DNA of 64,000 nt from Tachypleus tridentatus (GCF_004210375.1 NW_027467782.1:24283276-24347275); one strand, 5' to 3'; counted from the first letter of the stretch, positions 10,862 through 21,852 are shown. Made by a program: numbers and translations. The notes: generated by a model not told the origin, from the letters alone.

Positions 10862-11062
10862 TGTATCTCAAGACAGCTGGTATGGGTATTAAAACTTTTG
10901 TTCAAATAAAGTAGAGAACAACATTTCAACCTTCTAAGGCCATCTTCAGGTTAACAAAAAAATAAATTTAAAACAGTTTCAGATGGCCTAAGAAGGTTGA
11001 AATGTTGGTCTCTACTTTATTTTAATAACAGTTAATACCTATACCAGCCGTCTTGAGATACA
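10862..11062. repeat. Foldback made of two inverted PLE ends
   Basis: The left arm (TGTATCTCAAGACAGCTGGT .. GGCCATCTTCAGG) is the complement of the right arm (CAGATGGCCTAAGAAGG .. CCGTCTTGAGATACA), about 80-88 bp each, with an A-rich spacer of about 28 bp. Each arm carries the PLE family B ribozyme-like motif on its sense strand. Confidence 0.85.
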
Positions 11063-11201
11063 TTTTTACTTCAAGTGAGTTTTTCGTCAGCACGAATTAC
11101 TTCTGTTGAAGAAAGCCTCTTCATTTTCAATGATCACATAGCACTGAGTAATAACATCAGCTTCTTTCTGATGTAGTCAGTTCTGGAGGTTCAGTGTTTT
11201 C

Positions 11202-11323
11202 GCTCACCAGTGGCACAGCGGTATGGCTGCAAACTTACAACGCTGGAATCTGGGTTTCGATACCTGTGGTAGGCAGGACACAGATAGTCCATTGTGTTGC
11301 TTTGTGCTAAACTTCAAATAAAC
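11202..11323 (+). mobile_element. Third tRNA-like SINE type
   Basis: Starts GCTCACCAGTGGCACAGCGG (A-box-like) with GGGTTTCGATACC (B box), then GCACAGATAGCCCATT-like sequence and an AAATAAAC tail. An imperfect duplication TCAGTGTT/TCAGTGTC flanks it (about 11191 and 11325). Confidence 0.75.
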
Positions 11324-11781
11324 CTCAGTGTCTTTATTTGATATTTATTACTATTTTAAAGATACGGTGTTTCTTCTTGTATCTAAGCCTTTGTCTACAA
11401 CTTACTCTTTACAATGACATCCATTAAGCACGTGTATGCCGCGTGTTTTATTGTACGTACCATTATATTGTAATTGTTTAAATCTGATTTATCTAAACTT
11501 CCGATTAAATACGAAATCTTACTCAATGTAATGTTGGTTCCTGAAATTTTAATATTATGAACTACTGTAATTTACTTTTCTTTTTTGAGATATTAACGCA
11601 GACGATGGAATTTATGGACATTTTGAAACATCAGTATTAAAGACGTTTTTTAGTATTACAAAGTTTTTAATATTTCTTACAAAACTTCGTTTTCCACCTG
11701 ATGAATCAGCTACACATACTATATATTCTTTTGATTCATCAGTTTTCTTATTGCTCAGATAAACGTCATTTATTTGATTTA

Positions 11782-11932
11782 TTCGAATCCCCGTCACACC
11801 AAATATGCTTGCTCTTTCAGCCGTGGGGGCGTTACAATGTACGGTCAGTCCAACTAGTCTTACACTGATAAATTAGGGACGGCTAGCGCCTATAGCCCTC
11901 ATGTAGCTTTGCGCGAAATACAAAAACAAACA
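11782..11932 (+). mobile_element. SINE fragment, main family
   Basis: Begins inside the B box (TTCGAATCCCCGTCACACC), has an internal deletion in the body, and ends in a CAAAAACAAACA tail. Confidence 0.85.
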
Positions 11933-12943
11933 TACGCAGGCAACCTTTTTCCAAAGTTAAGTTACGTTTTTAGAAAAACAAAATTTTCTTAACCTGACAA
12001 TTTAGAAAGACAAGATCTCTATTTGTAAGTTTCTCTTATATAAAGAAATTAATAACTATATTTGGTTGAAAAAATAACATTAAATGTGATCTAAAAATAA
12101 TGTAGCGTATGTTTGAAATTATTCATACATTACCCAAAGCAGAATTACTGTAACAAACAATATCACTTACAGTTTCCTGACTTGCGAGGTCTGTATCGAC
12201 AAACTGCAGTTTATAACAACATGCAAGAGCTGTAAACCAACAAAACCGAGTTCAGCCGAATCAGTTGCTTTTCTGTTGCTTTCAAGTAATCTTTGTACTT
12301 GAAGCCAATGCAGCGCCCTCTAGCATTGTCGTGTGAAATCAGTGTTTATTTCAACAAATCGGCAGTTTTGAAGAATAATGTTGTTTCTTGAGATGTAACC
12401 TAAGATACAACGTTGTTTTACTCTAATAGTAATAGAGGTCTTTAACCACAAAGCTAAACATTGACCTATCAGTTATGTGCCCGCCACGGATTTCGAAATG
12501 TGGTGTTTAGCTTTATAATCCTTCAAATTTACATCTGAACGACTTGGGGGAGGAGAGATTTATTGGTAAACCTATGTTATGCTTACAGGGGAATCTATTT
12601 AATTTAAAAATATCATAATCAATCTATATTTTAATGTAATAATTCGGATGGGAAGCTTCTTTATACGTTTTAATCTGGATTTCGTATAATTACTTTAACA
12701 TTATTGTCTTTATCACAACAACAGTTTTCAGTGTAGCTGTAATATGTTAATACCCTTAGATACAAAGAAAAATTAACCATAGATACAAATGTTCGTTTTA
12801 TTTGAATGATGTTAGACAGTTTTAATATTTCAAGTTCTACTTTATGTCGTACAAGGATATTTTATTTCTCTCATCTTGTCACTGAAGAGTAGTTTTCCAT
12901 GAGAAATTCCAGTTATGAGAATGTGACTTTTGTGGGAGGTTAA

Positions 12944-13215
12944 TTGGTTTGTTTTGAAATTTGCGCAAAGCTACACGAGAATTTTGTGCTCTACTCGCCC
13001 CTAATTTAGCAGTGCAAGACTAGAAGGAAGGCAGTTAGTCATCACCACCCAACGCCAAATCTTGGGCTAATTTTTTACTAACAGATAGTAGTGCTGACCA
13101 TCACTTTATAAAGCTTCCACGGCTGAAAGGAAGAACAAGTTTAGTGTGACGTGGATTTGAAACCGCGACCCTTAATTCAGATTACGAGTTGTGCGTTTTA
13201 ACCACCTGACCATCT
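12944..13215 (-). mobile_element. tRNA-derived SINE, diverged
   Basis: Main family, inverted: tail TTGGTTTGTTTTGAAATTTG at the left, degenerate tRNA-like head (CGTGGATTTGAAACCGCG) at the right. Confidence 0.88.
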
Positions 13216-13361
13216 AAACTTACTGTTGACCTCTGAGCGAGAAATATATTGATATATTTCATGCCGCTATCGACCTAGAGTATGAATAAATCTCAGTTTT
13301 AGTGCATTTAAAAGAAGATAATTAATTGAGACCTTTTATATTTATATATAACTGTAATTAG

Positions 13362-13560
13362 GCCTAAAGCGTCCGATTGATAATCTCGGTTTGAACCTCT
13401 GTCACCAAACATGCTTGGTCTTTCAGGAGTGCGGGTGTTATAATGTATCAGCCAATCCTACTGTGCGTTGATATAAAAGCAGTCTTGGAGTTAGCGGGAG
13501 TAGCGTTGACTAACTACCTTTCCTATAGTCTGTCACTGTTAAATTAGGGACGACTAGCAT
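13362..13560 (+). mobile_element. SINE fragment, strongly diverged
   Basis: Degenerate head (CGGTTTGAACCTCTGTCACC), then body segments CAAACATGCTTGGTCTTTCA and GTTAAATTAGGGACGACTAG. No tail. Confidence 0.75.
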
Positions 13561-14221
13561 CAACCTCTTCTGATCTCACTTATAATAGCTTTCTTTTCTA
13601 TAACATAGCACACTAATGAAAAGGGTTTGGTCTGTTACTAATGCTTCATGGGCCATATTGCATGCTGAGCCATTCCCAGCACTTTGGACAGAGTGAGTCA
13701 CTTCCACACAAGTGACAATAGTACGTGTCTTGAATGTGTTCCACATCCGAATGGTTTATAATTAAAATGTATTAAAAAACAAAAAAACATATAGCTTTTA
13801 TACTAACGATTTGAAATGATTAAAATAACATTTATCATAGTTTCGATTTCTTCAACGACTTCACGTCTCGAAAATCCAAAACTTAGCAGCAGTCAGACTC
13901 CATTTAACATTAGCAATTAAAACAACTCATCTCAAAATCTTTTGTCACAAAATACGTCCTTGTTTATGGGCGAAGTCTATGTAGAATCTATAGTTTATTT
14001 ACCGCCAACACATCCATACCAACTTGTCGTATGGTGGTACCCAGTTGTACATGAAACATAATGTTTTAAATGTATAGAAATACATTTCTTGTCGCTAGGT
14101 ACTTTTACTTACTCTGAAGGGAATCCTGTTTAAGGAAGGACATAAATATTTCATAGAATTTGATAAATGTGTTTTTAAGTTTATATAATTCCTTTATATA
14201 CCATTTACGCTGTGTCCGATG

Positions 14222-14825
14222 TTGTATCTCAGAACGGCTAGTACGAGTATTAACACTTTTTCTTTTTTTGGATAGGGAGAGAACAATATTTCGACCTTCC
14301 TAGGCGCTAGCCGTCCCTAATTTAGCAGTGTAAGACTAAAGAGAAGGCAGCTAATCATCACCACCCACTACCAACTATTGGGCTAGTCTTTTACCAATTA
14401 ATAGTAAAATTGACCGTCACATTATAATTCCCCCACGGCTGAAAGGGCGAGCATGTTTGATGCAACGGGAATTCGAACCCGCTACTCTCAGATTCGGAGC
14501 CGAACGCCTTAACTCACCTGGCTATGACAGGCCACCCATCCTACGTCATCTTCAGACTAAGAAAGAGAGAGTTTGCAAGTTACCGTTGCCAGACACGTCT
14601 TAGGTACGAGAGTATAAACAGGTAAGGAATTGTAGGAGCGTTGAAGTTGAATGTTAGGTTATTAATTAGTATAGGAATAAAGGTGTTCCCTTATATTGGT
14701 ATAATTTTGGTTTTATTTGCTGCATAAGTAGGTCTTCTTTGGTTTTGCGTTTGTTTATATTTGTTTCCCTACTTAGTATCTGGGTTTTTTTTTATGGTTA
14801 TATTGTGTTTATTTGATTTGCAGTG
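14222..14825 (-). mobile_element. PLE family B 3' end, split by a SINE
   Basis: On the - strand, 14825-14534 reads the last PLE codons (QIK.KLYQYKGTPLFLY), then the 3' region with CGTTCCTACAATTCC-type sequence, then TCTGAAGATGACGTAGGATG. After the SINE it resumes TAGGAAGGTCGAAATATTG to GATACAAC at 14222. The SINE therefore sits in the loop of the ribozyme-like stem II. Confidence 0.8.
14306..14533 (-). mobile_element. tRNA-derived SINE inserted in PLE (arm 2)
   Basis: Main family, inverted, with head at 14533 (GGCCTGTCATAGCCAGGTGA on the - strand). Imperfect target-site duplication ACCTTCCTA / ACCCATCCTA on the two sides, both PLE sequence. The tail is very short or missing. Confidence 0.88.
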
Positions 14826-15064
14826 TTTTGTTATTAAGGTGGATAAAAAACTGTCATGAGTGTAAAAAGCAGAGAATAATAATAAATAATTTCACGTCTG
14901 ACTGTGTGATAGTTACAATTGGTGTGCCTCTGGGCTCTGTGCTGGGTCCTCTGCTGTTTATGACTGGTAAATATTTACAGATAACTTTAAGCTTTTTGGG
15001 TTGGGTAACTGTACCAAAGATGCTGCAGACTTATAGGGAGATAATTTGATGCATGAGTCAATAC
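14826..15064 (+). mobile_element. CR1-like LINE reverse-transcriptase fragment
   Basis: Reads SDCVIVTIGVPLGSVLGPLL, the LINE RT motif SGVPQGSVLGPLLF, then a decayed tail. It is closely similar to 23390-23660 and ends at the same PLE junction (GATAATT..GCATGAGTCA..CAGATAATATATCTCAG). Confidence 0.85.
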
Positions 15065-15790
15065 ATAACAGATAATATATCTCAGAATGGCTGGTATGGA
15101 TATTGACACTTTTATTGATAAAGAGAGAACAACGTTTCTACCTTCTTAGATCATCTTCAGTTTAACAAGGAGAGTTTGAAACTGATTGTTGCTGGACATA
15201 TCTTAGGGACGAGAGTATAAACGGGTATTGGATTGTAGTGGCGTTGTAGTTGGATGTTAGGTTATTAATCAGTATAGTTATTAATGTCTTCCTTTATATT
15301 GGTTTAATTTTGGTTTTAGTTGCTGTATAAGTAGGGCTACTTTGATTTTGCATTTGTTTCCCGACTTACTATTTGGGAGTTTTCCACGGTTATGTTGTGT
15401 TTATTTGATTTGCAGTGTTTTTCTGCTTATTTTTCCAATACAGAAGTCGTGGCAGTTGTTACATTGTATTTGATAAATTATGCTGGTGTGTTTGTCAGTG
15501 TAGTTTTACGTAGTATGAACTTTAGTTTTGTTCCTGGTTTTTGAATAAATTTGGTGTTTACTGGAATGTTGTGTTTTGCTATAAGTTTTTTCCAAATGTT
15601 GGTCATTTTTTGCTGATCTTGGGAACAGGTGGTATGCAGCAGTATAAGGTTTTGTTGTTTGTTGTATTTTGGGATACAATTTTATTGGGTGAGAATAGTT
15701 TTGTGGCTGTGTTTATTTGGTTTCTTAATATGGTGAATATTTGTTATGCTTCATGCGCTGAGTCCTAGAGAATGTATAATCCGGTGTGGA
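15065..15790 (-). pseudogene. PLE family B C-terminal region, broken
   Basis: On the - strand, with frameshifts: YCCIPPVPKIS, then KHNIPVNTKFIQKPGTKL, then the GIY-YIG area (IYQIQCNNCHDFCIGK-like), then KHNITVENSQIVSRET and the ORF end near 15290. The 3' region follows, with a ribozyme-like core at 15125-15166, ending TTCTGAGATATATT. The parallel copy at 58135 confirms the family. GIY-YIG is the endonuclease of PLEs; here it is disrupted. Confidence 0.8.
15125..15166 (-). ncRNA. Hammerhead-like motif, PLE family B
   Basis: On the - strand: CTGAAGA, one extra T, a short hairpin GATC-TAAGAA-GGTA, then GAAAC, GTT, then GTTCTC. The conserved CUGANGA and GAAA blocks are present. The flanking stem I (GTTAAA / GTTCTC) pairs poorly and stem II has a mismatch, so it is probably decayed. 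Confidence 0.5.
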
Positions 15791-15986
15791 TGATTTTTCT
15801 GTGGATTTCTGTTTTGAATTGTGTATCAGTTATAGGAATCTTGAGGTTAAGAAGTGTTATTGGTTAGTTTTTACCTGTTCACAGGTGAACTTAATATTGG
15901 GGTGTATCGAGTTAACGTGATTGAAAAAAGTTTTATTTCAAGTGGGTTTCTCGTCATCAAGAATGTGTCCCATATTGTTTTCTCCG

Positions 15987-16192
15987 TCACACCTAACATA
16001 CTCGCCCTCTCAGGAGTGGGGCATTATAATTATCGGCTAATCCTACTATTCGTTTGTAAAAGAATAGTCCAAGAGTTGATGGTGGATGGTGATAACTAAC
16101 TGCCTTCTCTCTTTCTTCTCACACTGCTAAAGTAGGGACGACTAACGCAGATAACGTTCGTGTAGGTTGGCGCGAAATTTCTAAACAAACAA
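15987..16192 (+). mobile_element. SINE body lacking its tRNA head (arm 2)
   Basis: Inverted counterpart of 9546-9754 with the same missing head, so the truncation predates the duplication. Confidence 0.85.
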
Positions 16193-16820
16193 ACCGATAT
16201 TGTTTATTTTTCGATTTGTTATGATTTAGAGATAAAAGTAAAGAGAAACATATGAACTTAAAAATTCTATTGTTTTTCAGGACACTTTTAAAGACACAAT
16301 TAGTCAACATTTTACCTCAAATACAAACATCAAGATGATATTGTACATTCTTCGACCATTTGCAAACGCGTCTGTAAGAACAGCCCATAACGGAGATTCC
16401 CTTCTTTCTGAACTTATAATTTTCATATCGGGTCTTTCAAGTATTGTATCATCTGGTAAGTAATAATTGTAATGGATGTTGTGTGTCAATATATCGAAAC
16501 TTTCTTCAAACCCAATTCATAGATGTTCCGTAATTCACAAAATGTATCCTACAATGTCTTTGTCAATATTAAAGTCGGATGTAGTCTCTGTCTTTCAACA
16601 AGGGTCTATCACTTATTATATTGTTGAGACAACATGTAGCTTGCACCTGACTTTGCAATGTCATTCGCTGACAGCGGGTCAGCTTGTATCCACTGTTAGA
16701 ACGGAGTGCAATGCCTCCACCTGATTGGCTGCCTGGATACCCTAAATTAAATTACCAAGCCAAACAATCCAAATCTGTTTAGCAGATGTTAGTAAACCTT
16801 TTAGGAATGAGGTTGATGTA

Positions 16821-17975
16821 TATACACTGCTGTCCAAAGTCTTAAATCCAATGAGCATAAAGAAAAAAATTTGCATTTTGCGTTGTTAAACTCAACCACT
16901 TATTTGAGTAGGGCTTCGAAAGATGAAAATAAGAAAAGGAAAAATAAAAATAAAAAACTTTTTTGGCATTTAATAGGGCAAATGTGAACACTATGAAATT
17001 AACCTAAATACTAGATGGTCAAAAGTTTAAAACCATGCCATAAAGAAGTCCTAAACAGTATAGGAAATGCCCAGCAAGAGGTCTCAGTAGTGAGTTGTAC
17101 GGCCGTCATTTCGAATACCTTCAAACATTCGCTTTGGCATGGTCGATATAAGCGTTTGCAGAAGGCTAGCTGGAATGGTATTCCAAGTGATGAAGATGGC
17201 TTCACGTAGATCATGCACTGTTTTGAATTGTCGTCCATTTCTATAGACTTTCCTTGCCATCCACCCTCAAACATTTTCAATTGGGTTCAGTTCGGACGAA
17301 CACGCTGGATGGTTCAAAGGAGTCACGTTATTCGCAATGAAAAATCCTTTGTTCTGCGGGCATTGTAGATTGCAGCGTTGTCCTGCTGAAAGAGCCAGTC
17401 ATTTCCACACAAGCGAGGCCTTCAGCCATTAAGGATGCTCTCTCCAATATGCCAATATAGCCTGCTGCTGTTTGACGCCCCTGTATAACTTGAAGCTCCA
17501 CTGTTCCATGGAAGGAGAAACCATCCCAGATCATGATGGAACCTCCTCCACTGTGTCGTGTAGAAAATGTCTCCGGTGGGATATCCTTATCGTGCCAGTA
17601 ACGTTGGAAGCCATCCATCCAGTTAATTTTTTTATCATCAGAGAACAAAATCTTCTTCCACTTTTCCACGTCCCATGTTTGGTGATTCTCAGCAAAGTTT
17701 AACCAAGCTGTTTCGTGGTGTAGAAGAAGGCGTGGCCTTTTAAGAAGTTTATGGTATTTAAAGCCTTTCTCTAGTAAATGCCGTCTTATTGTTCTTGAGC
17801 TGCATTCTGCGTTTGTGAGGGCCTTAATCTGGTTCGACGATCGGCTAGTTTCTTGCCTGACAACCCGTCGAATTTTCCTGCTCAACGCCAGCGAAATTTT
17901 CTTGGGCCGATCACTTGAAGTTTTCATTTCAAGACCTCAGGGTCTTTTAAGAAATTTACAACAGCATTTTTACTG
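16821..17975 (-). mobile_element. Tc1-like DNA transposon, truncated (arm 2 copy)
   Basis: The right-hand inverted repeat (TATACACTGCTGTCCAAAGT) is at 16821. The copy is cut at 17975 within the transposase N-terminal region and abuts a different PLE fragment. It lacks the SINE found in arm 1. Confidence 0.93.
17084..17975 (-). pseudogene. Tc1-like transposase pseudogene (arm 2)
   Basis: The longest frame, 17927-17328, covers [20 protein letters not shown] (second helix-turn-helix/GRPR-like region), [20 protein letters not shown] with an Asp at FSDDKK (first catalytic Asp), and [20 protein letters not shown]. It ends in a shifted frame before QQDNA. The remaining catalytic blocks QQDNAA and ELNPIEN are readable in other frames. 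This copy is less broken than arm 1 but shares its late frameshift and the stop after IENV. It lacks the first helix-turn-helix because the element is truncated. Confidence 0.93.
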
Positions 17976-18014
17976 GGGTTCCTCAAACCTTTGTGTGGTA
18001 TCATACAAATTTCC

Positions 18015-18500
18015 ATATGTTTAGTTTTTCCATTTAGTAAGTAGCGTTTGATTTTGCCAATATAGAAGGCCTTACAGTCTCGAAACTGTAAAAATATACA
18101 AGCCAAGAACAAAGGGAAGATAGAAAATAGTTTTTAGTTCAGAAAAATTGCTAATGTGCGACGTAGGTTTAAAACTAATCTGAAATCATCTTGAGGTAGT
18201 AACAATGAATTATGCATATAATTTGAGTTTTTTGGTCATTTTTGTTTACCAATGTATGGAAGAGAAGAGTATATAGTAAATTGGGGCACAGTTAGTACAT
18301 TTGGGAATTTCTTAGAGATATTAGTAAGTTTTTGTAATACATGCTGCAGGTAGCCTTTGCGTTTTAAAGTGTCCTGTATGAGAGAAATTTCAGTGTAAAT
18401 TAAACTGCGTAGATCATAGTACGAAATTACTAAGCTAAACGAGTATCTTTTAAGAGGTGATGTAAGATCAATATAAGACTGAATATATAATTGAGATAAA
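18015..18500 (-). pseudogene. PLE fragment of a different lineage, GIY-YIG region
   Basis: On the - strand: ..YLQHVLQKLTNISKKFPNV.. then FLQFRDCKAFYIGKIKRYLL, resembling the C..C..YIGKT.R.L signature of PLE GIY-YIG domains. Sequence differs clearly from families A and B in this window. Frames are broken and it ends where the Tc1 truncation begins. Confidence 0.5.
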
Positions 18501-18529
18501 CAACCATATATAAAATGACAGAAAAGTGT

Positions 18530-19240
18530 CTAGATATAGTCTTCAAGAAGACTCAACGAGAATGGAATATTTGGTCGTATATCAGTTAAAAAACCTTTAC
18601 GTTGATCTCTGAATTTTGTCAGAAGACTGAAACTTGCTAAAAAGTACAAATACTGGACTGCTGATGATTGGAAAAGGATAATGTAGACGGACAAGCTCAA
18701 GTTTGAAATAATTGGTTCAAAGCATAAATTGTACGTCTGATGGAAGAAAGGCGATAGATACTTACTCCAATGCATATCATCTACCATGAAGTATGAGGAA
18801 AACAATGTTAGGGTTGGAGTGGTTCTGCTGAGGCAACAGGAGATATTTGCAAAATAGATGGAAAATAATGGACCAGTACAAGTACCATTAGATACTGATC
18901 CACCAAAGTATACCCAGTGGTTTGCGTATTATTGGTAAGGAATTCTACTATCAAGAAGATAATGACCCTAAACACTCACCCAACCTATGCAGAAATTACA
19001 TAGCTTAGAAAGAAGCTGTTGCAGTCATTTAACCGATCTCAATCCACTTGAGCACATCTGGAATTTGACAGATCAAAATCTTGACAAATCAAAAGTTACT
19101 TCCAAAGAAATTTTACGTAATTGTATTGAAGACATTTGGAATAAAATCTCAAAGGACACTTTGATTAAATATATTGTAAGAACGCTTGAAAGATTGTCTG
19201 CAGGGGAGATACACAGCATATTGACTGTTTGCTGAACCCA
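18530..19240 (+). pseudogene. Degraded Tc1-like transposase
   Basis: Scattered frames: DWKRIM.TDKLKFEIIGSKH (around the first catalytic Asp), then ECISSTMKYEENNVRVGVV-like, then an open stretch 18987-19235 with DLNPLEHIWN (catalytic Glu), then KSKVTSKEILRNCIEDIWNK and LERLSAGEIHSI, matching the C-terminus of Tc1 transposases. No intact ORF. It is a different subfamily from the 7.2-kb element. Confidence 0.8.
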
Positions 19241-19429
19241 AGCACTTCCACTGAGTTTCTTTTGTACTGGATACGAAAATTAATATAATTTTGATGTTTT
19301 TCCTGTGATTTACTTTCAGAAGCCTTAAATCAGATTTCTTTATTTTGTTCTAACACTTTTAAAAGAAAGCTTTACAGATATACAAATGATAAGGGTTGGA
19401 TTTAAGTTTTTAAAATAATTTTAGTTTGG

Positions 19430-19500
19430 CTTAGAGGATGAGACAACCGAGATGAGCCTAAAGGTCTCTTGTTGTTCCTAAACGTTATGTTGTTATGTTT
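19430..19500 (+). mobile_element. CR1-like LINE 3' UTR scrap
   Basis: TTAGAGGATGAGACAACCGA and GTCTCTTGTTGTTCCTAAAC match, on the opposite strand, the 3' end of the LINE at 26.8 kb (GGATGAAACAGCCAAGATGA, GTCCCTTGTTGTCCCTAAAC). Confidence 0.6.
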
Positions 19501-20101
19501 GTTCAGTACTGTTCTATAATAAAAATGCACTTGGTTGTTTATTTTATACAGCATATAGAAAAGGACGGTATTGCTCTTAAATACTGAGGATTTAGCATAT
19601 TATTGATGTTTTTTAAATGCAAATTAATATAGTGATAAGAGAATCACTAATGGATTTCAAAACCGCGCTTCTGGTATTAAATTAAGATTGAATTATCTTG
19701 CTTATTATGAACCAGCATATTAAGGAAGTTTTGCTACTATTTTGTATTTTGAATTTTTTATCTATGACAAAACTGTTTGTCCCTACCTATAATTTTCAGT
19801 CGGTGTAAATAAAGTCAGTCAGCAACAACCTACTATCCATAATCAGTACTAAGGATTGACTGTCAATCTTATAACGTTCCCAGAGCTTAAAAATTTGTCA
19901 CTGGGTCAACCCGCGTCGTTATGACGTGAAACAATGGTGACAATAAGTACTTCTAAAATAGGGTTTGCTATTAAAAGACATGAAATAGTAATTATAGTAC
20001 AACTAAGACACGGATATTTGATACGAATGCTGAAACAAAAAGAATTAAAGAAACACAGACATCTGATTATAAGATAATAAAAATAAAACCATAATATAAT
20101 T
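19501..20101. other. Nothing recognised
   Basis: AT-rich, no gene or named repeat seen. Confidence 0.4.
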
Positions 20102-20370
20102 CTGTTTTTGAAATTTGCTCAAAGCTACTCGAGAGCTATTTGCGCTACCCGTCCTTATTTTAGTAGTGTAAGACTAGAGGGAAAACAGATAGTCATCACC
20201 ACCCACCGCCAACTCTTGGGCTACTCTTTTACCAACAAATAGTGGGATTGACCGTAACATTATAACGCCCCCACAGCTGGGAGGGCGAGCATGTTTAGCA
20301 CGACTCGGGCGCGAACCCGCGACCCTCGGATTACGAGTCGCGCGTATTACGCGCTTGGCCATGTCGGGCC
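20102..20370 (-). mobile_element. tRNA-derived SINE
   Basis: Main family, inverted. The head at 20370 reads GGCCCGACATGGCCAAGCGC on the - strand and is well preserved through the B box. The flanking AATAAAA could be the target-site duplication. Confidence 0.9.
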
Positions 20371-21289
20371 AATAAAAATTATATTTTGGTAATTATTTTA
20401 TGAGTTTCATATGCTCTCAGCTCCTCGGAAAGTTAAATCTCACTCAACTTTTTGTACAATGGGTTTTATAATAGTTTTAATTCTCTAAGTATAATTCTCA
20501 TACATAAAAACACACAAATGTAAATAAAATATTTAATTTAAAATAATTTAAGTGTAAAAGAATGTTAACTTTTTAATTGATAGGTGTCCAAGTTTTTATT
20601 TGTGTGGCGGCAAGGTTGTATGAAAAGTGTGAATATAAATATTAAATATTTAAAATGTATTTAAAGTAATTATTGAAAAACAAAAGTATACATTTTATGA
20701 CCATTGTATTTATGCTTCGGTTTAGCAGAAGAAAAGTTAAATCTTCTGTGTTACGGTGCTTCTTTCATTTTTTAAACAATCAGCAGGAATTGCCACTATA
20801 TCATGTTAATTTAAGCCTGAAAACTAATGACAATTTGGAGCGTGACTGACTGAGTAAGTTAATTTGGGGTCTACACTTTATTATAGTTACTTTATAGAAC
20901 GAAGTTTTATAGTTGAAGAAGAATAACATTAACAGATCCATGCACTTAAGAAAAGGCATGTTAGCAAGTACTATTAACTCGACTGTGGTGGTAAATTAAA
21001 ACCAGTGTTTAACCTTTTTTCACTGACCCGTTTGAGAATCTAATTTGAAAGCTATGAATCCCCTCCCCAGAAAAAATCACATAAATACATACACAGAAAA
21101 TAATGGAGGAATAAAATAAATATTTTTGCCCCCAGTTTACTGACTCCTTGAAGCCCTTTCATGGACCACCAGTTAACTGTTATGAACCTTCGATTTAAAC
21201 AATGGTAGAGGCTGTGATATTAGTAAAATAGGAAACATAATTGACAGAAAACATATATAAGAGGTATAAAATATTAATGTTTTAACATC
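20371..21289. other. Nothing recognised
   Basis: AT-rich, no gene or named repeat seen. Confidence 0.4.
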
Positions 21290-21852
21290 TAAAAATAGTT
21301 GTCACTACTGTAGTGTTGGAAGTGTTAGAAATAAAATTGATGGATTCAAAGCAGTTGTGGAAACTGAGGATTTTGATATTATGGGTATCACTGGGATTTG
21401 GTTGGATTTGAACAATTTTTTATCACATTTTTCTTTTGAAATACCAGGTTATGGATTATTTAGTAGAGATAGAGTATTGGAAAAGGGGAGGAATAACTAT
21501 AAGGAAGGAGTGAATTTCACCTTGTTGAGTTAGAACATATTAAGAAAATAGCACTGGGTTTGAGTGTTTGTGGATTTAAAGGGAAAGCCTTTTAACTATA
21601 ATTTGTTATAGACCACTAATTCAGAATATGGAATTTTATGAGAAATTATTTAATGAAACAGAATGATAGCTGAAAAAAGATATTACTATGGGATATTTTA
21701 ATTTCAAGGATATTAATTGGAAATACTTTTCAGTTTGACAGTGAGGGGATAGGTTTTTGAAAATTGTTCAGAACACTACAAGAGAGTGTTAAAGCACTTA
21801 TATATTAACAGATGTTTCAATATAGAATACAGGAGATAAATATGAATGACAA

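Larger units (their letters stand above)
10641..13814. other. Spacer of the inverted duplication
   Basis: No gene recognised. It contains the PLE foldback at 10862-11062 and SINE copies at 11202, 11782, 12944 and 13362. The remainder is AT-rich and unassigned. Confidence 0.6.
13815..17974. repeat. Large inverted duplication, arm 2
   Basis: Inverted counterpart of 7655-10640. The inner part is 13815-14310, then the shared SINE 14306-14533, then an arm-2-only block at 14534-15804, then the outer part 15805-17974, which ends inside the Tc1 transposase. Confidence 0.95.

Noticed and set aside
15541-15768. 75-codon + strand frame
   Set aside because: Antisense of the PLE C-terminal region, which is recognisable on the - strand.
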